From assembly GCF_003692615.1 (NCBI RefSeq), contig NZ_CP023540.1, positions 434,001 to 498,000 of the forward strand: a DNA stretch of 64,000 nucleotides, written 5' to 3'. Numbering within the stretch: position 1 is the first letter of the stretch; each line of letters starts with the position of its first letter. Origin of the DNA: Chryseobacterium sp. 6424 (lineage in GTDB: Bacteria > Bacteroidota > Bacteroidia > Flavobacteriales > Weeksellaceae). Both the position numbers and the translations under genes were made by a program. The notes below the pieces were generated by a model. It had not been told where the DNA came from, did no database searches, and was given only the letters and a program-made list of their open reading frames with translations. Positions 1-10,479 of the stretch are shown one piece after another.

Positions 1-519
1 AAAGAGAAAATTGTTCCGGCAATGATGGAAGAATTTGGGTACAAATCTGTAATGCAGGTGCCTAAATTAGAAAAAATCGTACTTTCGCAAGGTTTAGGAG
101 CAGCAACCGCCGACAAGAAAATTGTAGACTACGCTGTAGAAGAACTTACCGCAATCACCGGCCAGAAAGCCGTTGGTACAATTTCCAAGAAAGACGAAGC
201 TGCATTCAAACTTCGTAAAGGAATGCCGGTAGGAGCCAGAGTTACCCTTAGAGCTGATAAAATGTATGAGTTCTTAGACAGACTTACTTCTTCAGCCCTG
301 CCACGTATCAGAGATTTCAACGGTATCAAAGCTGATGGTTTCGATGGTAGAGGAAACTACAACCTCGGGATCACCGAGCAGATTATCTTCCCAGAGATCG
401 TAATCGACAAAGTGAAAAAAATCCAAGGGATGGACATCACTTTCGTTACCACTGCGAAGACTGACAAAGAAGCAAAATCATTATTAACCCACTTCGGTTT
501 ACCGTTCAAAAAGAACTAA
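1..519 (+). CDS. rplE: 50S ribosomal protein L5, 5'-truncated by window edge
   Basis: Binds 5S rRNA and forms part of the central protuberance of the large subunit. The reading frame is open from base 1 ([15 protein letters not shown]), so the true start lies upstream of the window; the Met codons at 22-27 are internal. Family signatures are [15 protein letters not shown] near the N-terminus, [11 protein letters not shown] in the middle, and the C-terminal HFGLPFKKN. The order L5-S14-S8-L6 is that of the spc operon. Only 3 bp separate the stop from rpsN. Confidence 0.97.
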   Translation, partial: KEKIVPAMMEEFGYKSVMQVPKLEKIVLSQGLGAATADKKIVDYAVEELTAITGQKAVGTISKKDEAAFKLRKGMPVGARVTLRADKMYEFLDRLTSSALPRIRDFNGIKADGFDGRGNYNLGITEQIIFPEIVIDKVKKIQGMDITFVTTAKTDKEAKSLLTHFGLPFKKN

Positions 520-522
520 GAA

Positions 523-792
523 ATGGCTAAAGAATCAATGAAAGCGCGTGAGCGCAAAAGAGAAGCTACCGTAGCGAAATATGCTGAGAAAAGAAAAGCT
601 TTGAAAGAAGCCGGAGATTATGAAGCATTACAGAAGCTGCCAAAAGACGCTTCACCCGTAAGACTGCACAACAGATGTAAACTTACCGGGAGACCAAGAG
701 GTTACATGAGAACCTTCGGAATCTCCAGAGTAATGTTCCGTGAGATGGCTAACCAAGGCCTCATCCCAGGAGTTAAAAAAGCAAGTTGGTAA
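523..792 (+). CDS. rpsN: 30S ribosomal protein S14
   Basis: Small-subunit head protein of 89 residues, the long form without the four zinc-binding cysteines (only one Cys, in [15 protein letters not shown]). The C-terminal [19 protein letters not shown] is the conserved S14 core. It is followed by a 147-bp spacer, long for this operon, which holds a period-7 repeat. Confidence 0.97.
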   Translation: MAKESMKARERKREATVAKYAEKRKALKEAGDYEALQKLPKDASPVRLHNRCKLTGRPRGYMRTFGISRVMFREMANQGLIPGVKKASW

Positions 793-828
793 CAATTTAG
801 AACAATCGAGACAGTAAAGTTGATTGTT

Positions 829-899
829 AGAATCAAGAGCCAAGAATCAGGAGCCAAGATGTAAGTTTTGAATCTTGTGTCTCGGTTCTTGAATCTCTT
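829..899. repeat. Heptad-period inverted repeat in rpsN-rpsH spacer
   Basis: The left arm (829-863) reads in steps of seven: agaatca, agagcca, agaatca, ggagcca, agatgta. The right arm (868-899) continues with gaatctt, gtgtctc, ggttctt, gaatctc, which is close to the reverse complement of the left arm. The transcript could therefore fold into an imperfect hairpin of about 30 bp. It shares the 13-mer GAATCTTGTGTCT with the repeat at 39245-39313. Nature and origin are unknown. Confidence 0.8.
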
Positions 900-939
900 T
901 CAAAACTAACTGTCATAAACCAATAATTAAAATAGAAAA

Positions 940-1338
940 ATGGTAACAGATCCAATTTCAGATTTCCTAACCAGAGTAAGGAACGCACAAAGCGCAGGCC
1001 ACAAAGTGGTGGATATTCCTGCATCGAAAATCAAAAAGGAGATTACAAAAATTTTATTTGAACAAGGCTACATCCTGAACTATAAGTTCGAGGACAGCGC
1101 TGTTCAGGGAAACATCAAAATCGCTTTAAAGTACGACAAACAAACCAATAAGCCTGCCATCAAAAGCATCCAGCGTGCATCAAGACCAGGTCTTCGCCAG
1201 TACAAAGGTTCCGAGGAACTGCCAAGAGTATTGAATGGTTTGGGCGTGGCTATCATCTCTACTTCAAAAGGAGTAATGACTGATAAAAAAGCTAGACAAG
1301 AAAAAGTTGGTGGAGAAGTAATCTGCTATGTTTATTAA
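940..1338 (+). CDS. rpsH: 30S ribosomal protein S8
   Basis: Primary 16S rRNA-binding protein of the small subunit, 132 residues, the usual length. The N-terminal [14 protein letters not shown] and the C-terminal [19 protein letters not shown] with GGEVICYVY are S8 hallmarks. The 17-bp gap to rplF is normal for this operon; the long upstream spacer is filled by a heptad repeat. Confidence 0.97.
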   Translation: MVTDPISDFLTRVRNAQSAGHKVVDIPASKIKKEITKILFEQGYILNYKFEDSAVQGNIKIALKYDKQTNKPAIKSIQRASRPGLRQYKGSEELPRVLNGLGVAIISTSKGVMTDKKARQEKVGGEVICYVY

Positions 1339-1355
1339 TTTTTAATCAAAGGAAA

Positions 1356-1901
1356 ATGTCAAGAATTGGTAAAGCAATTATAGAAATTCCCGCTAATGTT
1401 ACCGTTACTGAAAAAGATGGTCTGGTAACTGTGAAAGGCCCGAAAGGCGAACTTACACAGCAGTTAGCCGAAGGAATTACGCTAAAACAAGAAGACGGCG
1501 TGCTAACACTGGACCGTGCATCTGAATCTAAACAGCACAAAGCATTACATGGTCTGAACAGAGCGTTGATCAATAACATGGTGCAAGGTACTGCCGAAGG
1601 GTGGACCAAAAAACTCGAACTTGTTGGGGTAGGTTACAGAGCCTCCAACCAAGGTAACAGGTTAGAGCTGGCTTTAGGTTTCTCTCACGCTATCGTGATG
1701 GACCTTCCAAAGGAAATCATCGTAGAAACTTTATCTGAAAAAGGTAAAAACCCTATTATTACTTTAACTTCGCACGACAAGCAACTTCTCGGTATGGTTG
1801 CGGCAAAGATCAGGTCTTTCCGTAAGCCAGAGCCTTACAAAGGAAAAGGAGTTCGTTTCGTTGGGGAAATTGTTAGACGTAAAGCTGGTAAATCTGCTTA
1901 A
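1356..1901 (+). CDS. rplF: 50S ribosomal protein L6
   Basis: Large-subunit protein near the factor-binding region, 181 residues with the two L6 repeats. It starts [17 protein letters not shown] and ends with the conserved [22 protein letters not shown] segment. It lies between rpsH and rplR. Confidence 0.97.
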   Translation: MSRIGKAIIEIPANVTVTEKDGLVTVKGPKGELTQQLAEGITLKQEDGVLTLDRASESKQHKALHGLNRALINNMVQGTAEGWTKKLELVGVGYRASNQGNRLELALGFSHAIVMDLPKEIIVETLSEKGKNPIITLTSHDKQLLGMVAAKIRSFRKPEPYKGKGVRFVGEIVRRKAGKSA

Positions 1902-1918
1902 TTTTAAAACTTAAGAAA

Positions 1919-2266
1919 ATGGCACTTAGCAAAGTAGAAAAAAGAAATAGAATTAAAAGAAGAGTAAGAGGGAAAATCTCCGGCTCTTCAGAATTACCAC
2001 GTCTGTCTGTTTACAAAAGTAATAAAGAAATTTACGCACAGATCATCGACGATAAAGAAGGTAAAACCTTAGTTTCAGCTTCATCAAGAAGCCTGAACGC
2101 TACAGGGACAAAAGTAGAGATCTCTGCAGAAGTTGGCAAAGCGATCGCTGAAAAAGCCAAAGCTGCAGGAATTGAAAATATAGTGTTCGACAGAAACGGT
2201 TTCGTATACCACGGTAGAGTGAAAGCCCTAGCGGACGGAGCCAGAGAAGGCGGATTGAAATTCTAA
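1919..2266 (+). CDS. rplR: 50S ribosomal protein L18
   Basis: 5S rRNA-binding protein of 115 residues with a basic N-terminus ([14 protein letters not shown]) and the motifs [18 protein letters not shown] and [20 protein letters not shown]. Expected position between rplF and rpsE. Confidence 0.97.
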   Translation: MALSKVEKRNRIKRRVRGKISGSSELPRLSVYKSNKEIYAQIIDDKEGKTLVSASSRSLNATGTKVEISAEVGKAIAEKAKAAGIENIVFDRNGFVYHGRVKALADGAREGGLKF

Positions 2267-2285
2267 TCAATAAATTTCGGATAAT

Positions 2286-2807
2286 ATGTTAGGACTAGAT
2301 AATATAGAAAAAGTAAAACCGGGAGGATTAGAACTTAAAGATCGTCTCGTAGCTGTGAACAGAGTAACCAAAGTAACCAAAGGGGGCCGTGCCTTCGGAT
2401 TTTCTGCCATCGTGGTAGTAGGTGACGAAGCAGGTACCGTAGGTTTCGGACTTGGTAAATCTAAGGAAGTTGCTTCTGCAATCGCTAAAGCGGTAGAAGA
2501 TGCAAAGAAAAACTTAGTAAAAGTTCCGGTTATCAACCATACAATCCCTCACCAGTCTTCAGCAAGATACGGTGGTGCAGATATCTTCCTTCGTCCAGCT
2601 TCTCACGGTACCGGGCTTATCGCCGGTGGTGCTGTAAGAGCGGTATTGGAGTCTGCAGGGGTACACGATATCCTTTCAAAATCTAAAGGTTCATCCAACC
2701 CGCACAACGTAGTGAAAGCTACCTTTAAAGCTTTGTTGGACATCAGAAGGCCGGAAGATATCGCTAAACTGAGAGGTGTTTCATTAAGTAAAGTGTTTAA
2801 CGGTTAA
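2286..2807 (+). CDS. rpsE: 30S ribosomal protein S5
   Basis: Small-subunit protein important for decoding accuracy, 173 residues. The N-terminal double-stranded RNA-binding domain carries [20 protein letters not shown] and [10 protein letters not shown]. The C-terminal domain has [17 protein letters not shown] and [15 protein letters not shown]. Eleven bases separate it from rpmD. Confidence 0.97.
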   Translation: MLGLDNIEKVKPGGLELKDRLVAVNRVTKVTKGGRAFGFSAIVVVGDEAGTVGFGLGKSKEVASAIAKAVEDAKKNLVKVPVINHTIPHQSSARYGGADIFLRPASHGTGLIAGGAVRAVLESAGVHDILSKSKGSSNPHNVVKATFKALLDIRRPEDIAKLRGVSLSKVFNG

Positions 2808-2817
2808 TCATAAAACA

Positions 2818-2994
2818 ATGGCAAAGATTCAGGTAAAACAAGTAAAAAGCGCTATTGGTAGAACTAAAACCCAAAAAAGAACGCTTGAAGCATTAGGATT
2901 GAAGAAACTTCACCAAGTTGTAGAACATGACGACAGCCCGGCAATCCTGGGGATGGTAGCAGCAGTTAGCCACTTAGTGGAAGTTCAAAAATAA
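2818..2994 (+). CDS. rpmD: 50S ribosomal protein L30
   Basis: A 58-residue protein (MAKIQVKQVKSAIGRTKTQK ... VSHLVEVQK). KSAIGRTKTQKRTLEALGLKK is the L30 signature region. The gene fits exactly between rpsE and rplO, where L30 belongs in the spc operon. Confidence 0.95.
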   Translation: MAKIQVKQVKSAIGRTKTQKRTLEALGLKKLHQVVEHDDSPAILGMVAAVSHLVEVQK

Positions 2995-3004
2995 TTTTAA
3001 AATA

Positions 3005-3100
3005 GACGTTAGAAGTTAGAAATCAGATTTCAGCTTTTTTTAAAAAGATCGAGGTCTGATTTTTAATCTAACATCTAACATCTAAACTCTAAAATCTAAA
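3005..3100. repeat. Heptad-period inverted repeat in rpmD-rplO spacer
   Basis: The left arm (3005-3032) reads gacgtta, gaagtta, gaaatca, gatttca. The right arm (3066-3100) reads atctaac, atctaac, atctaaa, ctctaaa, atctaaa and is roughly its reverse complement. Between the arms lies an A/T-rich stretch, and agatttcag / ggtctgattttt also pair in inverted fashion. It stops 5 bp before the rplO start codon. Confidence 0.8.
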
Positions 3101-3105
3101 ACATA

Positions 3106-3552
3106 ATGAATTTAAATAACATAAGACCGGCATCAGGCTCCACTCACAACTCCAAAAGATTGGGTAGAGGACAAGGTAGCGGAAAAGGCGGTACTTCTAC
3201 AAAAGGACATAAAGGACAAAAATCCAGAGCTGGTTACTCACAGAAGATCGGTTTCGAAGGTGGTCAGATGCCTTTACAGAGAAGACTTCCTAAATTCGGT
3301 TTCAACAACGTAAACAGAAAGGAATACAGAGCAATTAATATTGATACGATTCAGCTTTTAGCAGATGCAAAAGGCATCACAGAAATCACCAAAGACATCT
3401 TGGTTGAAAACGGCCTGGCTAAGAAAAGCGAAATCGTGAAGATTATGGGTAGAGGCGAATTGACAACAGGAGTTTCAGTTTCTGCACACAAATTCACAAA
3501 ATCTGCTGAAGAAGCTATCGCTAAAGCAGGTGGTAAAGCAATTACTCTATAA
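3106..3552 (+). CDS. rplO: 50S ribosomal protein L15
   Basis: Late-assembling large-subunit protein of 148 residues. The glycine/lysine-rich N-terminus (RLGRGQGSGKGGTSTKGHKG) and GFEGGQMPLQRRLPKFGF are diagnostic. It precedes secY by 9 bp, the usual arrangement. Confidence 0.97.
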   Translation: MNLNNIRPASGSTHNSKRLGRGQGSGKGGTSTKGHKGQKSRAGYSQKIGFEGGQMPLQRRLPKFGFNNVNRKEYRAINIDTIQLLADAKGITEITKDILVENGLAKKSEIVKIMGRGELTTGVSVSAHKFTKSAEEAIAKAGGKAITL

Positions 3553-3561
3553 TCCATACGA

Positions 3562-4941
3562 ATGAAAGAATTTATACAAACACTGAAAAACATTTGGAGT
3601 CTTAAGGAACTTAGGGATAAAATACTCTTCACTTTAGGTTTAGTCCTCGTGTATAGATTCGCATCTTATATTTCCCTACCCGCCATCAACATGGCCGAGG
3701 TGGGGAATCTTTTGGAACATTACCAGAACCAGGGTGGCAACAGACAAGGGGCAGGTCTTCTTGGGTTGCTGTCTTCGTTTACAGGTGGTGCATTCAGCCG
3801 GGCATCCATTATGGCACTCGGTATCATGCCCTATATTTCCGCTTCCATCATCGTACAGCTGATGGGGATGGCTATTCCTTATCTGCAGAAATTGCAGAAA
3901 GATGGGGAGAGCGGCAGAAATACATTGAACCAAATTACAAGATGGCTCACCATTGCCGTATGTTTGGTACAGGCCCCGTCTTACCTCACTTCCATCACGC
4001 AGATGTTCTTGCCACATGCGCAGTTTGGCTCCGCATACTATGTACACCCAGAGTCAATTATGTTCTGGTTGCCAAGTATCGTGATTTTGGTAGCAGGATC
4101 TGTGTTTGCAATGTGGTTGGGTGAAAAGATTACGGACAAAGGAATCGGTAACGGTATCTCTATCCTTATTATGGTAGGTATCCTTGCGGATCTTCCGGGA
4201 GCGTTTATTCAGGAAGTCGCTACACAAACCGGTAAAGGCGGATTAGGGTCCATCATGATTCTAATTGAAGTCCTATTCTGGATGTTGGTAGTGCTTTTAG
4301 CAATCATCCTTTCGGTGGCGGTAAGAAAAATCCCTATTCAGTATGTAAGCCGTGCGCAGGCCCGTGGCGGTGCAAACCGAAACTTGATGCAAGGAGCACG
4401 ACAGTGGATACCACTGAAGGTAAATGCCTCGGGGGTAATGCCGATCATTTTCGCGCAGGCGCTGATGTTCGTACCTGGACTTTTGACCAAGGTTGATGAG
4501 TCCAACTCATTCCTGGCAGGCTTTAAAGATGTTTTCAGCTGGCAGTACAATGTATTATTTGCGGTATTGATTATCATCTTCTCGTTCTTCTACACCGCGA
4601 TCACCATCCCGGTAAACCAGATGGCAGATGACCTGAAGAGAAACGGGGGCTTGATTCCGAAGGTAAGACCCGGAAAAGAAACCGCTGATTATCTGGATGA
4701 TATTCTGTCAAAAATAACATTGCCAGGTTCAATATTTTTGGCTATCTTTGCAATCCTTCCGGCAATAGTGCACGGAGCGTTTGTTCAGACGGACAGATTT
4801 GCCCTGTTCTTCGGGGGTACATCACTTTTAATTATGGTTGGGGTAATCCTCGATACGGTACAACAGATCAATACGTATTTGCTGAACCACCATTATGACG
4901 GGTTGATGCAGTCTAAATTGTCTAGAACAACAAACTTGTAA
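3562..4941 (+). CDS. secY: Sec translocon channel subunit SecY
   Basis: Central channel of the Sec translocon in the inner membrane, 459 residues with about ten hydrophobic segments. Family motifs seen are GIMPYISASIIVQL (around residue 90), the cytoplasmic loop VRKIPIQYVSRAQA, ASGVMPIIFAQAL and the C-terminal GLIPKVRPGKETADYLD. It stands between rplO and infA as in most bacterial spc operons, so channel synthesis is tied to ribosome synthesis. Confidence 0.98.
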   Translation: MKEFIQTLKNIWSLKELRDKILFTLGLVLVYRFASYISLPAINMAEVGNLLEHYQNQGGNRQGAGLLGLLSSFTGGAFSRASIMALGIMPYISASIIVQLMGMAIPYLQKLQKDGESGRNTLNQITRWLTIAVCLVQAPSYLTSITQMFLPHAQFGSAYYVHPESIMFWLPSIVILVAGSVFAMWLGEKITDKGIGNGISILIMVGILADLPGAFIQEVATQTGKGGLGSIMILIEVLFWMLVVLLAIILSVAVRKIPIQYVSRAQARGGANRNLMQGARQWIPLKVNASGVMPIIFAQALMFVPGLLTKVDESNSFLAGFKDVFSWQYNVLFAVLIIIFSFFYTAITIPVNQMADDLKRNGGLIPKVRPGKETADYLDDILSKITLPGSIFLAIFAILPAIVHGAFVQTDRFALFFGGTSLLIMVGVILDTVQQINTYLLNHHYDGLMQSKLSRTTNL

Positions 4942-4947
4942 TTAATA

Positions 4948-5163
4948 ATGGCAAAACAAAAACATATCGAACAGGACGGCGTGATCACCGAAGCACTTTC
5001 GAACGCGCAGTTTCGTGTTGAACTTGAAAATGGGCATATCCTTATCGCCCATATTTCAGGTAAAATGCGTATGCACTACATAAAATTGTTGCCTGGCGAC
5101 AAAGTAAAGCTTGAATTATCTCCTTATGATTTATCTAAGGGGAGAATCACCTTTAGATACTAA
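4948..5163 (+). CDS. infA: Translation initiation factor IF-1
   Basis: A 71-residue S1-fold protein that binds the A site of the 30S subunit during initiation. It shows [20 protein letters not shown], the S1 core [24 protein letters not shown] and the ending KGRITFRY. It is 6 bp from secY. The following spacer of 138 bp contains a short hairpin (ATATAAC / GTTATAT) and no other gene. Confidence 0.97.
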   Translation: MAKQKHIEQDGVITEALSNAQFRVELENGHILIAHISGKMRMHYIKLLPGDKVKLELSPYDLSKGRITFRY

Positions 5164-5301
5164 TTACCGTGCAGCCGGCGATTATTGTACTAGAAAACAA
5201 AATATAACTATTGCAGTTATATTGATCATTTAAATATTTAAACAAAAGGGGGTGGAATCACTTGGAGTTCATCTAACCGTTGGAAAATTAACCCAAAACA
5301 A

Positions 5302-5418
5302 ATGAAAGTTAGAGCATCTATCAAAAAAAGAAGTGCTGATTGCAAGATCGTTCGCAGAAAAGGCGTTCTGTTTGTAATCAACAAGAAAAACCCAAAATTT
5401 AAACAAAGACAAGGCTAA
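5302..5418 (+). CDS. rpmJ: 50S ribosomal protein L36, zinc-free form
   Basis: A 38-residue protein beginning [20 protein letters not shown] and ending KFKQRQG. Of the four zinc ligands of classical L36 (C11, C14, C27, H33) only C14 remains; the others are Ser, Asn and Phe. This is therefore the zinc-independent (C-) form. It sits 10 bp before rpsM, as expected. Confidence 0.96.
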   Translation: MKVRASIKKRSADCKIVRRKGVLFVINKKNPKFKQRQG

Positions 5419-5427
5419 AATTAAATT

Positions 5428-5805
5428 ATGGCGAGAATTTCCGGTATTGATTTACCAAAAAACAAAAGAGGCGTTATCGGCTTAACTTACATCTACGGAA
5501 TCGGAAGAAGCACTTCATCCGAAATCCTGAAAGCAGCCGGCATCAGCGAAGACAAGAAAGTCAACGAATGGAATGACGATGAATTGGCACTAATCAGAAA
5601 CTACATCACTGAAAACATCAAAGTAGAAGGTGAATTACGTTCTGAAACACAATTAAACATCAAACGATTGATGGATATTGGTTGCCAACGAGGAATACGT
5701 CACAGACTGGGATTACCTTTAAGAGGCCAAAGAACTAAAAACAATTCTAGAACCCGTAAAGGAAAGAGAAAAACTGTTGCTAACAAGAAAAAAGCAAGTA
5801 AATAA
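5428..5805 (+). CDS. rpsM: 30S ribosomal protein S13
   Basis: Head protein that contacts the P-site tRNA and forms bridges to L5, 125 residues. [28 protein letters not shown] and [20 protein letters not shown] with a lysine-rich tail identify it. First gene of the alpha-operon-like block rpsM-rpsK-rpsD-rpoA-rplQ. Confidence 0.97.
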   Translation: MARISGIDLPKNKRGVIGLTYIYGIGRSTSSEILKAAGISEDKKVNEWNDDELALIRNYITENIKVEGELRSETQLNIKRLMDIGCQRGIRHRLGLPLRGQRTKNNSRTRKGKRKTVANKKKASK

Positions 5806-5824
5806 TCTTTAGAATTATTAAATA

Positions 5825-6214
5825 ATGGCAAAACAAACTAAAGTTGTTAAAAAAAGAAAAGTAAAAGTTGAGGCAATCGGGGAAGCACACATCCAGGCGT
5901 CTTTCAACAACATTATTATTTCTTTAACGAATAAAAACGGAGAGGTAATCTCTTGGGCATCTGCTGGTAAAATGGGTTTCAGAGGTTCTAAAAAGAACAC
6001 ACCGTTCGCCGCACAGATGGCCGCTGAAAACTGCTCTCAGGTAGCGCATGATGCTGGCCTTAGAAGAGTGAGAGTATTTGTGAAAGGACCTGGCGCAGGT
6101 AGAGAATCTGCGATCAGAACGATCCACAACTCAGGAATTGAAGTTAGCGAAATCATCGACGTGACTCCAATGCCACACAACGGATGTAGACCACCAAAAA
6201 GAAGAAGAGTATAA
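5825..6214 (+). CDS. rpsK: 30S ribosomal protein S11
   Basis: Platform protein of the 30S subunit, 129 residues. The signature [17 protein letters not shown] is followed by the C-terminal [18 protein letters not shown]. Between it and rpsD lies a 93-bp spacer made almost entirely of 7-bp units. Confidence 0.97.
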   Translation: MAKQTKVVKKRKVKVEAIGEAHIQASFNNIIISLTNKNGEVISWASAGKMGFRGSKKNTPFAAQMAAENCSQVAHDAGLRRVRVFVKGPGAGRESAIRTIHNSGIEVSEIIDVTPMPHNGCRPPKRRRV

Positions 6215-6219
6215 TCTGG

Positions 6220-6296
6220 AATTTTAAATTTTTGCATTTTAAATTTTGAATGTTTCATCTTAAAATCTAAAATCTAAAATCTAGAATCTAAAATCT
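6220..6296. repeat. Heptad-period repeat in rpsK-rpsD spacer
   Basis: Eleven consecutive 7-bp steps can be read: aatttta, aattttt, gcatttt, aaatttt, gaatgtt, tcatctt, then aaaatct three times, agaatct and aaaatct. The first half is T-rich and the second A-rich, so the halves are roughly inverted. This is the clearest tandem array of the family in the ribosomal operon. Confidence 0.85.
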
Positions 6297-6307
6297 TAAA
6301 TACAATT

Positions 6308-6916
6308 ATGGCAAGATATATTGGACCAAAAACAAAGATTGCGAGAAAGTTTGGTGCTGCAATCTACGGAGATGATAAAAACTTCGAGAAAAGAAAAAAC
6401 CAACCACCGGGACAACACGGCCCGAATAAAAGAAGAGGCGCAAAGAAATCAGAATACGCTGTACAGCTAATGGAAAAGCAAAAAGCTAAATATACGTACG
6501 GTATCCTTGAAAAACAATTTGCAAACCTTTATGATAAAGCCCAAAGAGCAAAAGGCGTAACAGGTGAAGTGCTTTTACAGCTATGTGAATCTAGATTGGA
6601 TAATGTGGTGTACAGATTCGGTTTTGCCAAAACCAGAGCTGGCGCACGTCAGTTAGTATCTCACAGACACATCACTGTAAATGGTGAATTAGTAAACATC
6701 CCATCTTATTTGGTAAAAGCAGGTGATGTGATTGCTGTTAGAGAGAAATCAAAATCTCTTGAAGTAATTGCAGATTCATTGGCTTCAAAAGCAAACTATG
6801 AGTGGTTACAGTTCAATGACGAGAAGAAAGAAGGTACTTTCGTATCAGCACCGGAGAGAATCCAAATCCCGGAAGATATCAAAGAACAGCTGATCGTCGA
6901 ACTTTACTCTAAATAA
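6308..6916 (+). CDS. rpsD: 30S ribosomal protein S4
   Basis: Primary 16S rRNA-binding assembly protein, 202 residues. The N-terminal domain ([15 protein letters not shown]) has no zinc cysteines. The S4 RNA-binding domain ([32 protein letters not shown]) is in the middle. In many bacteria S4 is the feedback repressor of this operon; no known S4 target structure was recognised here. Confidence 0.97.
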   Translation: MARYIGPKTKIARKFGAAIYGDDKNFEKRKNQPPGQHGPNKRRGAKKSEYAVQLMEKQKAKYTYGILEKQFANLYDKAQRAKGVTGEVLLQLCESRLDNVVYRFGFAKTRAGARQLVSHRHITVNGELVNIPSYLVKAGDVIAVREKSKSLEVIADSLASKANYEWLQFNDEKKEGTFVSAPERIQIPEDIKEQLIVELYSK

Positions 6917-6950
6917 TCATTTATCAAATTTTTGCTCAACCCCCAATTAT

Positions 6951-7946
6951 ATGGCAATTTTAACATTTATTAAACCCGATAAAGTAATCCTGCTAAACTC
7001 CGATGATTTCAAAGGCAAATTTGAATTCAGACCATTGGAGCCAGGCTTCGGACTTACCATCGGTAATGCTTTGAGAAGGGTATTACTCTCTTCTCTGGAA
7101 GGATATGCTATCTCATCTATTAAAATAGAAGGCGTAGAGCACGAATTTTCAACTATTCCCGGCGTAATTGAAGACGTTACAGAAATTATTCTGAACCTGA
7201 AACAATTAAGACTGAAAGCCAAATCTGAAACTGCCACCGCAGAAGCAGTAACCGCTAAAGTAACCGGACAAACTACTGTTACCGCAGGAGATCTAGGTAA
7301 ATCAATACAGGGATTCGAAATCCTAAACCCTGAACTGGTGATCTGTAATCTCAACAAAGAGGTGAAGTTTGAAATTACTTTCAATATCGAAAAAGGAAGA
7401 GGTTATGTTCCCTCAGAACAGAACAAATCCAGCAACGCGCCAATCGGTACCATTGCTATCGACTCTATCTTTACCCCGATCAAAAAAGTACAGTACAGTA
7501 TTGAGAATTACCGTGTAGAGCAAAAAACAGACTACGAAAAACTCGTTTTGGATATCGAGACTGATGGTTCCATCAGCCCTCAAAATGCTTTAACAGAAGC
7601 TTCAAAGATCTTGATCTATCATTTCATGTTATTCTCTGATGAGAGAATCACCCTGGAAACTGAAGCCGTGAAAGCATCCATCCAGTACGATGAAGAAACT
7701 TTACATACACGTCAACTCCTAAAATCCAAACTTACAGACATGGATCTTTCTGTCAGAGCATTGAACTGCCTGAAAGCGGCTGAAGTGGAAACATTAGGTG
7801 AACTGGTTTCTTATACTAAGTCTGATTTGATGAAATTCAGAAATTTCGGTAAAAAATCTTTAACAGAATTAGAAGAATTAGTGCATGCAAAAGGTCTTAA
7901 CTTCGGTTTCGACGTTGCTAAATATAAATTAGACGCTGATAAATAA
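6951..7946 (+). CDS. rpoA: RNA polymerase alpha subunit
   Basis: A 331-residue subunit that nucleates RNA polymerase assembly. The N-terminal dimerisation domain contains [20 protein letters not shown]. The C-terminal domain (from about residue 262, [14 protein letters not shown] ... [11 protein letters not shown]) contacts upstream promoter DNA and regulators. It lies between rpsD and rplQ, the conserved position. Confidence 0.98.
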   Translation: MAILTFIKPDKVILLNSDDFKGKFEFRPLEPGFGLTIGNALRRVLLSSLEGYAISSIKIEGVEHEFSTIPGVIEDVTEIILNLKQLRLKAKSETATAEAVTAKVTGQTTVTAGDLGKSIQGFEILNPELVICNLNKEVKFEITFNIEKGRGYVPSEQNKSSNAPIGTIAIDSIFTPIKKVQYSIENYRVEQKTDYEKLVLDIETDGSISPQNALTEASKILIYHFMLFSDERITLETEAVKASIQYDEETLHTRQLLKSKLTDMDLSVRALNCLKAAEVETLGELVSYTKSDLMKFRNFGKKSLTELEELVHAKGLNFGFDVAKYKLDADK

Positions 7947-7952
7947 AAAACA

Positions 7953-8477
7953 ATGAGACACGGTAAAAAATTCAATCACTTAGGAAGAACATCCTCCCAC
8001 AGAAGCGCAATGCTCTCTAACATGGCGTGTTCCCTAATTGAGCATAAAAGAATCAACACGACGGTTGCCAAAGCCAAAGCGTTGAGAGTTTTTGTTGAGC
8101 CTATCTTAACCAAAGCAAAAGAAGATACTACGCACAACAGAAGAACAGTTTTCTCTTACCTGCAAAGCAAAGAGGCCGTTACTGAACTTTTCAGAACAGT
8201 AGCTCCTAAAATCGCAGAAAGAAACGGTGGTTATACAAGAATCATCAAAACTGGTTTCCGCCCGGGTGACGCTGCAGATACTGCAATGATCGAACTTGTA
8301 GATTTCAACGACATCTACAACCCGAACGCGGAAGAGAAGAAAACAACCAGAAGAAGCAGACGTTCATCTACAGCTAAAGCTGCTGCTCCTGTAGCTGCTG
8401 AAGCTCCGGCTGAAGAAACGAAGTCTGAAGAAACTACCGGCGAAGCCGCAGAATCTTCTGATAACAAAACTGATTAA
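7953..8477 (+). CDS. rplQ: 50S ribosomal protein L17 with acidic Ala/Glu tail
   Basis: Large-subunit protein at the tunnel exit, 174 residues. The L17 domain covers about residues 1-120 ([20 protein letters not shown] ... [19 protein letters not shown]). A low-complexity tail of about 50 residues rich in Ala, Glu and Thr follows. Such tails are common in this phylum. Last gene of the supercluster, followed by a strong terminator. Confidence 0.96.
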   Translation: MRHGKKFNHLGRTSSHRSAMLSNMACSLIEHKRINTTVAKAKALRVFVEPILTKAKEDTTHNRRTVFSYLQSKEAVTELFRTVAPKIAERNGGYTRIIKTGFRPGDAADTAMIELVDFNDIYNPNAEEKKTTRRSRRSSTAKAAAPVAAEAPAEETKSEETTGEAAESSDNKTD

Positions 8478-8495
8478 TCCTCAGTTTCATAATGC

Positions 8496-8531
8496 AAAAA
8501 AGCCGGTTAATTTATTTTAACCGGCTTTTTT
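8496..8531 (+). terminator. Rho-independent terminator after rplQ
   Basis: Inverted repeat AAAAAGCCGGTTAA / TTAACCGGCTTTTT with a short A/T loop and a T-run. It ends the ribosomal supercluster transcript. Confidence 0.9.
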
Positions 8532-8582
8532 ATGTCTGCAATTTACTATAATAGCGTATTTCAGCCATCATCATTCGCCATC

Positions 8583-8930
8583 TTATTGACCTCGCGCTTT
8601 TTTCAGACTGATGATATTATTCCCTTGGCTGATAATCACACTGTCATTTCTTTTCACGATTTCGAAGTCATAATTGCTGTAAACACCTTCAGATTTCTTA
8701 GGTGCGGAAATCGTTTTATTATTACTTCGGATACTGATGGAGCTTTCATCACCTTGTACAATTGTAACAAGTGCAGAAGAACCGTCTTCGGCCACATAGC
8801 GTTCCGTATTTGACGTGGTATGCGCATCAGTTTGTGTAGCTATTACAGCCTTATTTCCGTCCGATTTGTTACAGGCAATCAACACGGTATAAACTACAAA
8901 TGCAAGTGGGAAAATAATTTTGTTCGTCAT
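8583..8930 (-). CDS. Small predicted lipoprotein of unknown function
   Basis: A 115-residue protein with a hydrophobic signal (IIFPLAFVVYTVLIAC) whose VLIAC fits a lipobox, predicting lipid attachment at Cys20. The mature part is polar and rich in Ser, Thr and Asn, with no domain I recognise. It is transcribed towards the rplQ terminator and away from eno. The opposite-strand open frame over the same bases has no such features and was rejected. The call as a gene rests on the signal peptide and lipobox. Confidence 0.75.
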   Translation of the reverse strand: MTNKIIFPLAFVVYTVLIACNKSDGNKAVIATQTDAHTTSNTERYVAEDGSSALVTIVQGDESSISIRSNNKTISAPKKSEGVYSNYDFEIVKRNDSVIISQGNNIISLKKARGQ

Positions 8931-9061
8931 AAAAAATCTTTAGTATGACCAAATGTACAATTACTTTCCCAAACCATCACAAATCAGCGCTGTTAACGAA
9001 AGTTTAACGGCTCGCACAATAAAATCATGCAGCTAAATTCAATAAATCATTCTATTTTAAT

Positions 9062-9069
9062 TAAATTTG
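9062..9069 (+). promoter_or_regulatory. Candidate -7 box for eno
   Basis: TAAATTTG fits the Bacteroidota -7 consensus TAnnTTTG, 35 bp before the eno start codon. No clear -33 TTTG box is visible at the usual spacing. Confidence 0.4.
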
Positions 9070-9092
9070 TATATATAATCTTACAAGTTTAA

Positions 9093-10400
<1,308 letters not shown>

Positions 10401-10412
10401 AAAATAAATATC

Positions 10413-10446
10413 AGGATGAGCCTTTTCGGGCTTGTCCTTTTATTTT
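10413..10446 (+). terminator. Terminator after eno
   Basis: AGGATGAGCC and GGGCTTGTCCT pair around a TTTTC loop and are followed by a T-rich tract. It lies between the eno stop and the gltA start. Confidence 0.8.
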
Positions 10447-10479
10447 AATAATCATAAATTCGTAAAAAATAAATTTAAA

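Noticed and set aside
8532..8813. Plus-strand open frame opposite the small lipoprotein
   Set aside because: It starts at the base of the rplQ terminator and has no recognisable features, while the minus-strand frame has a good signal peptide and lipobox.
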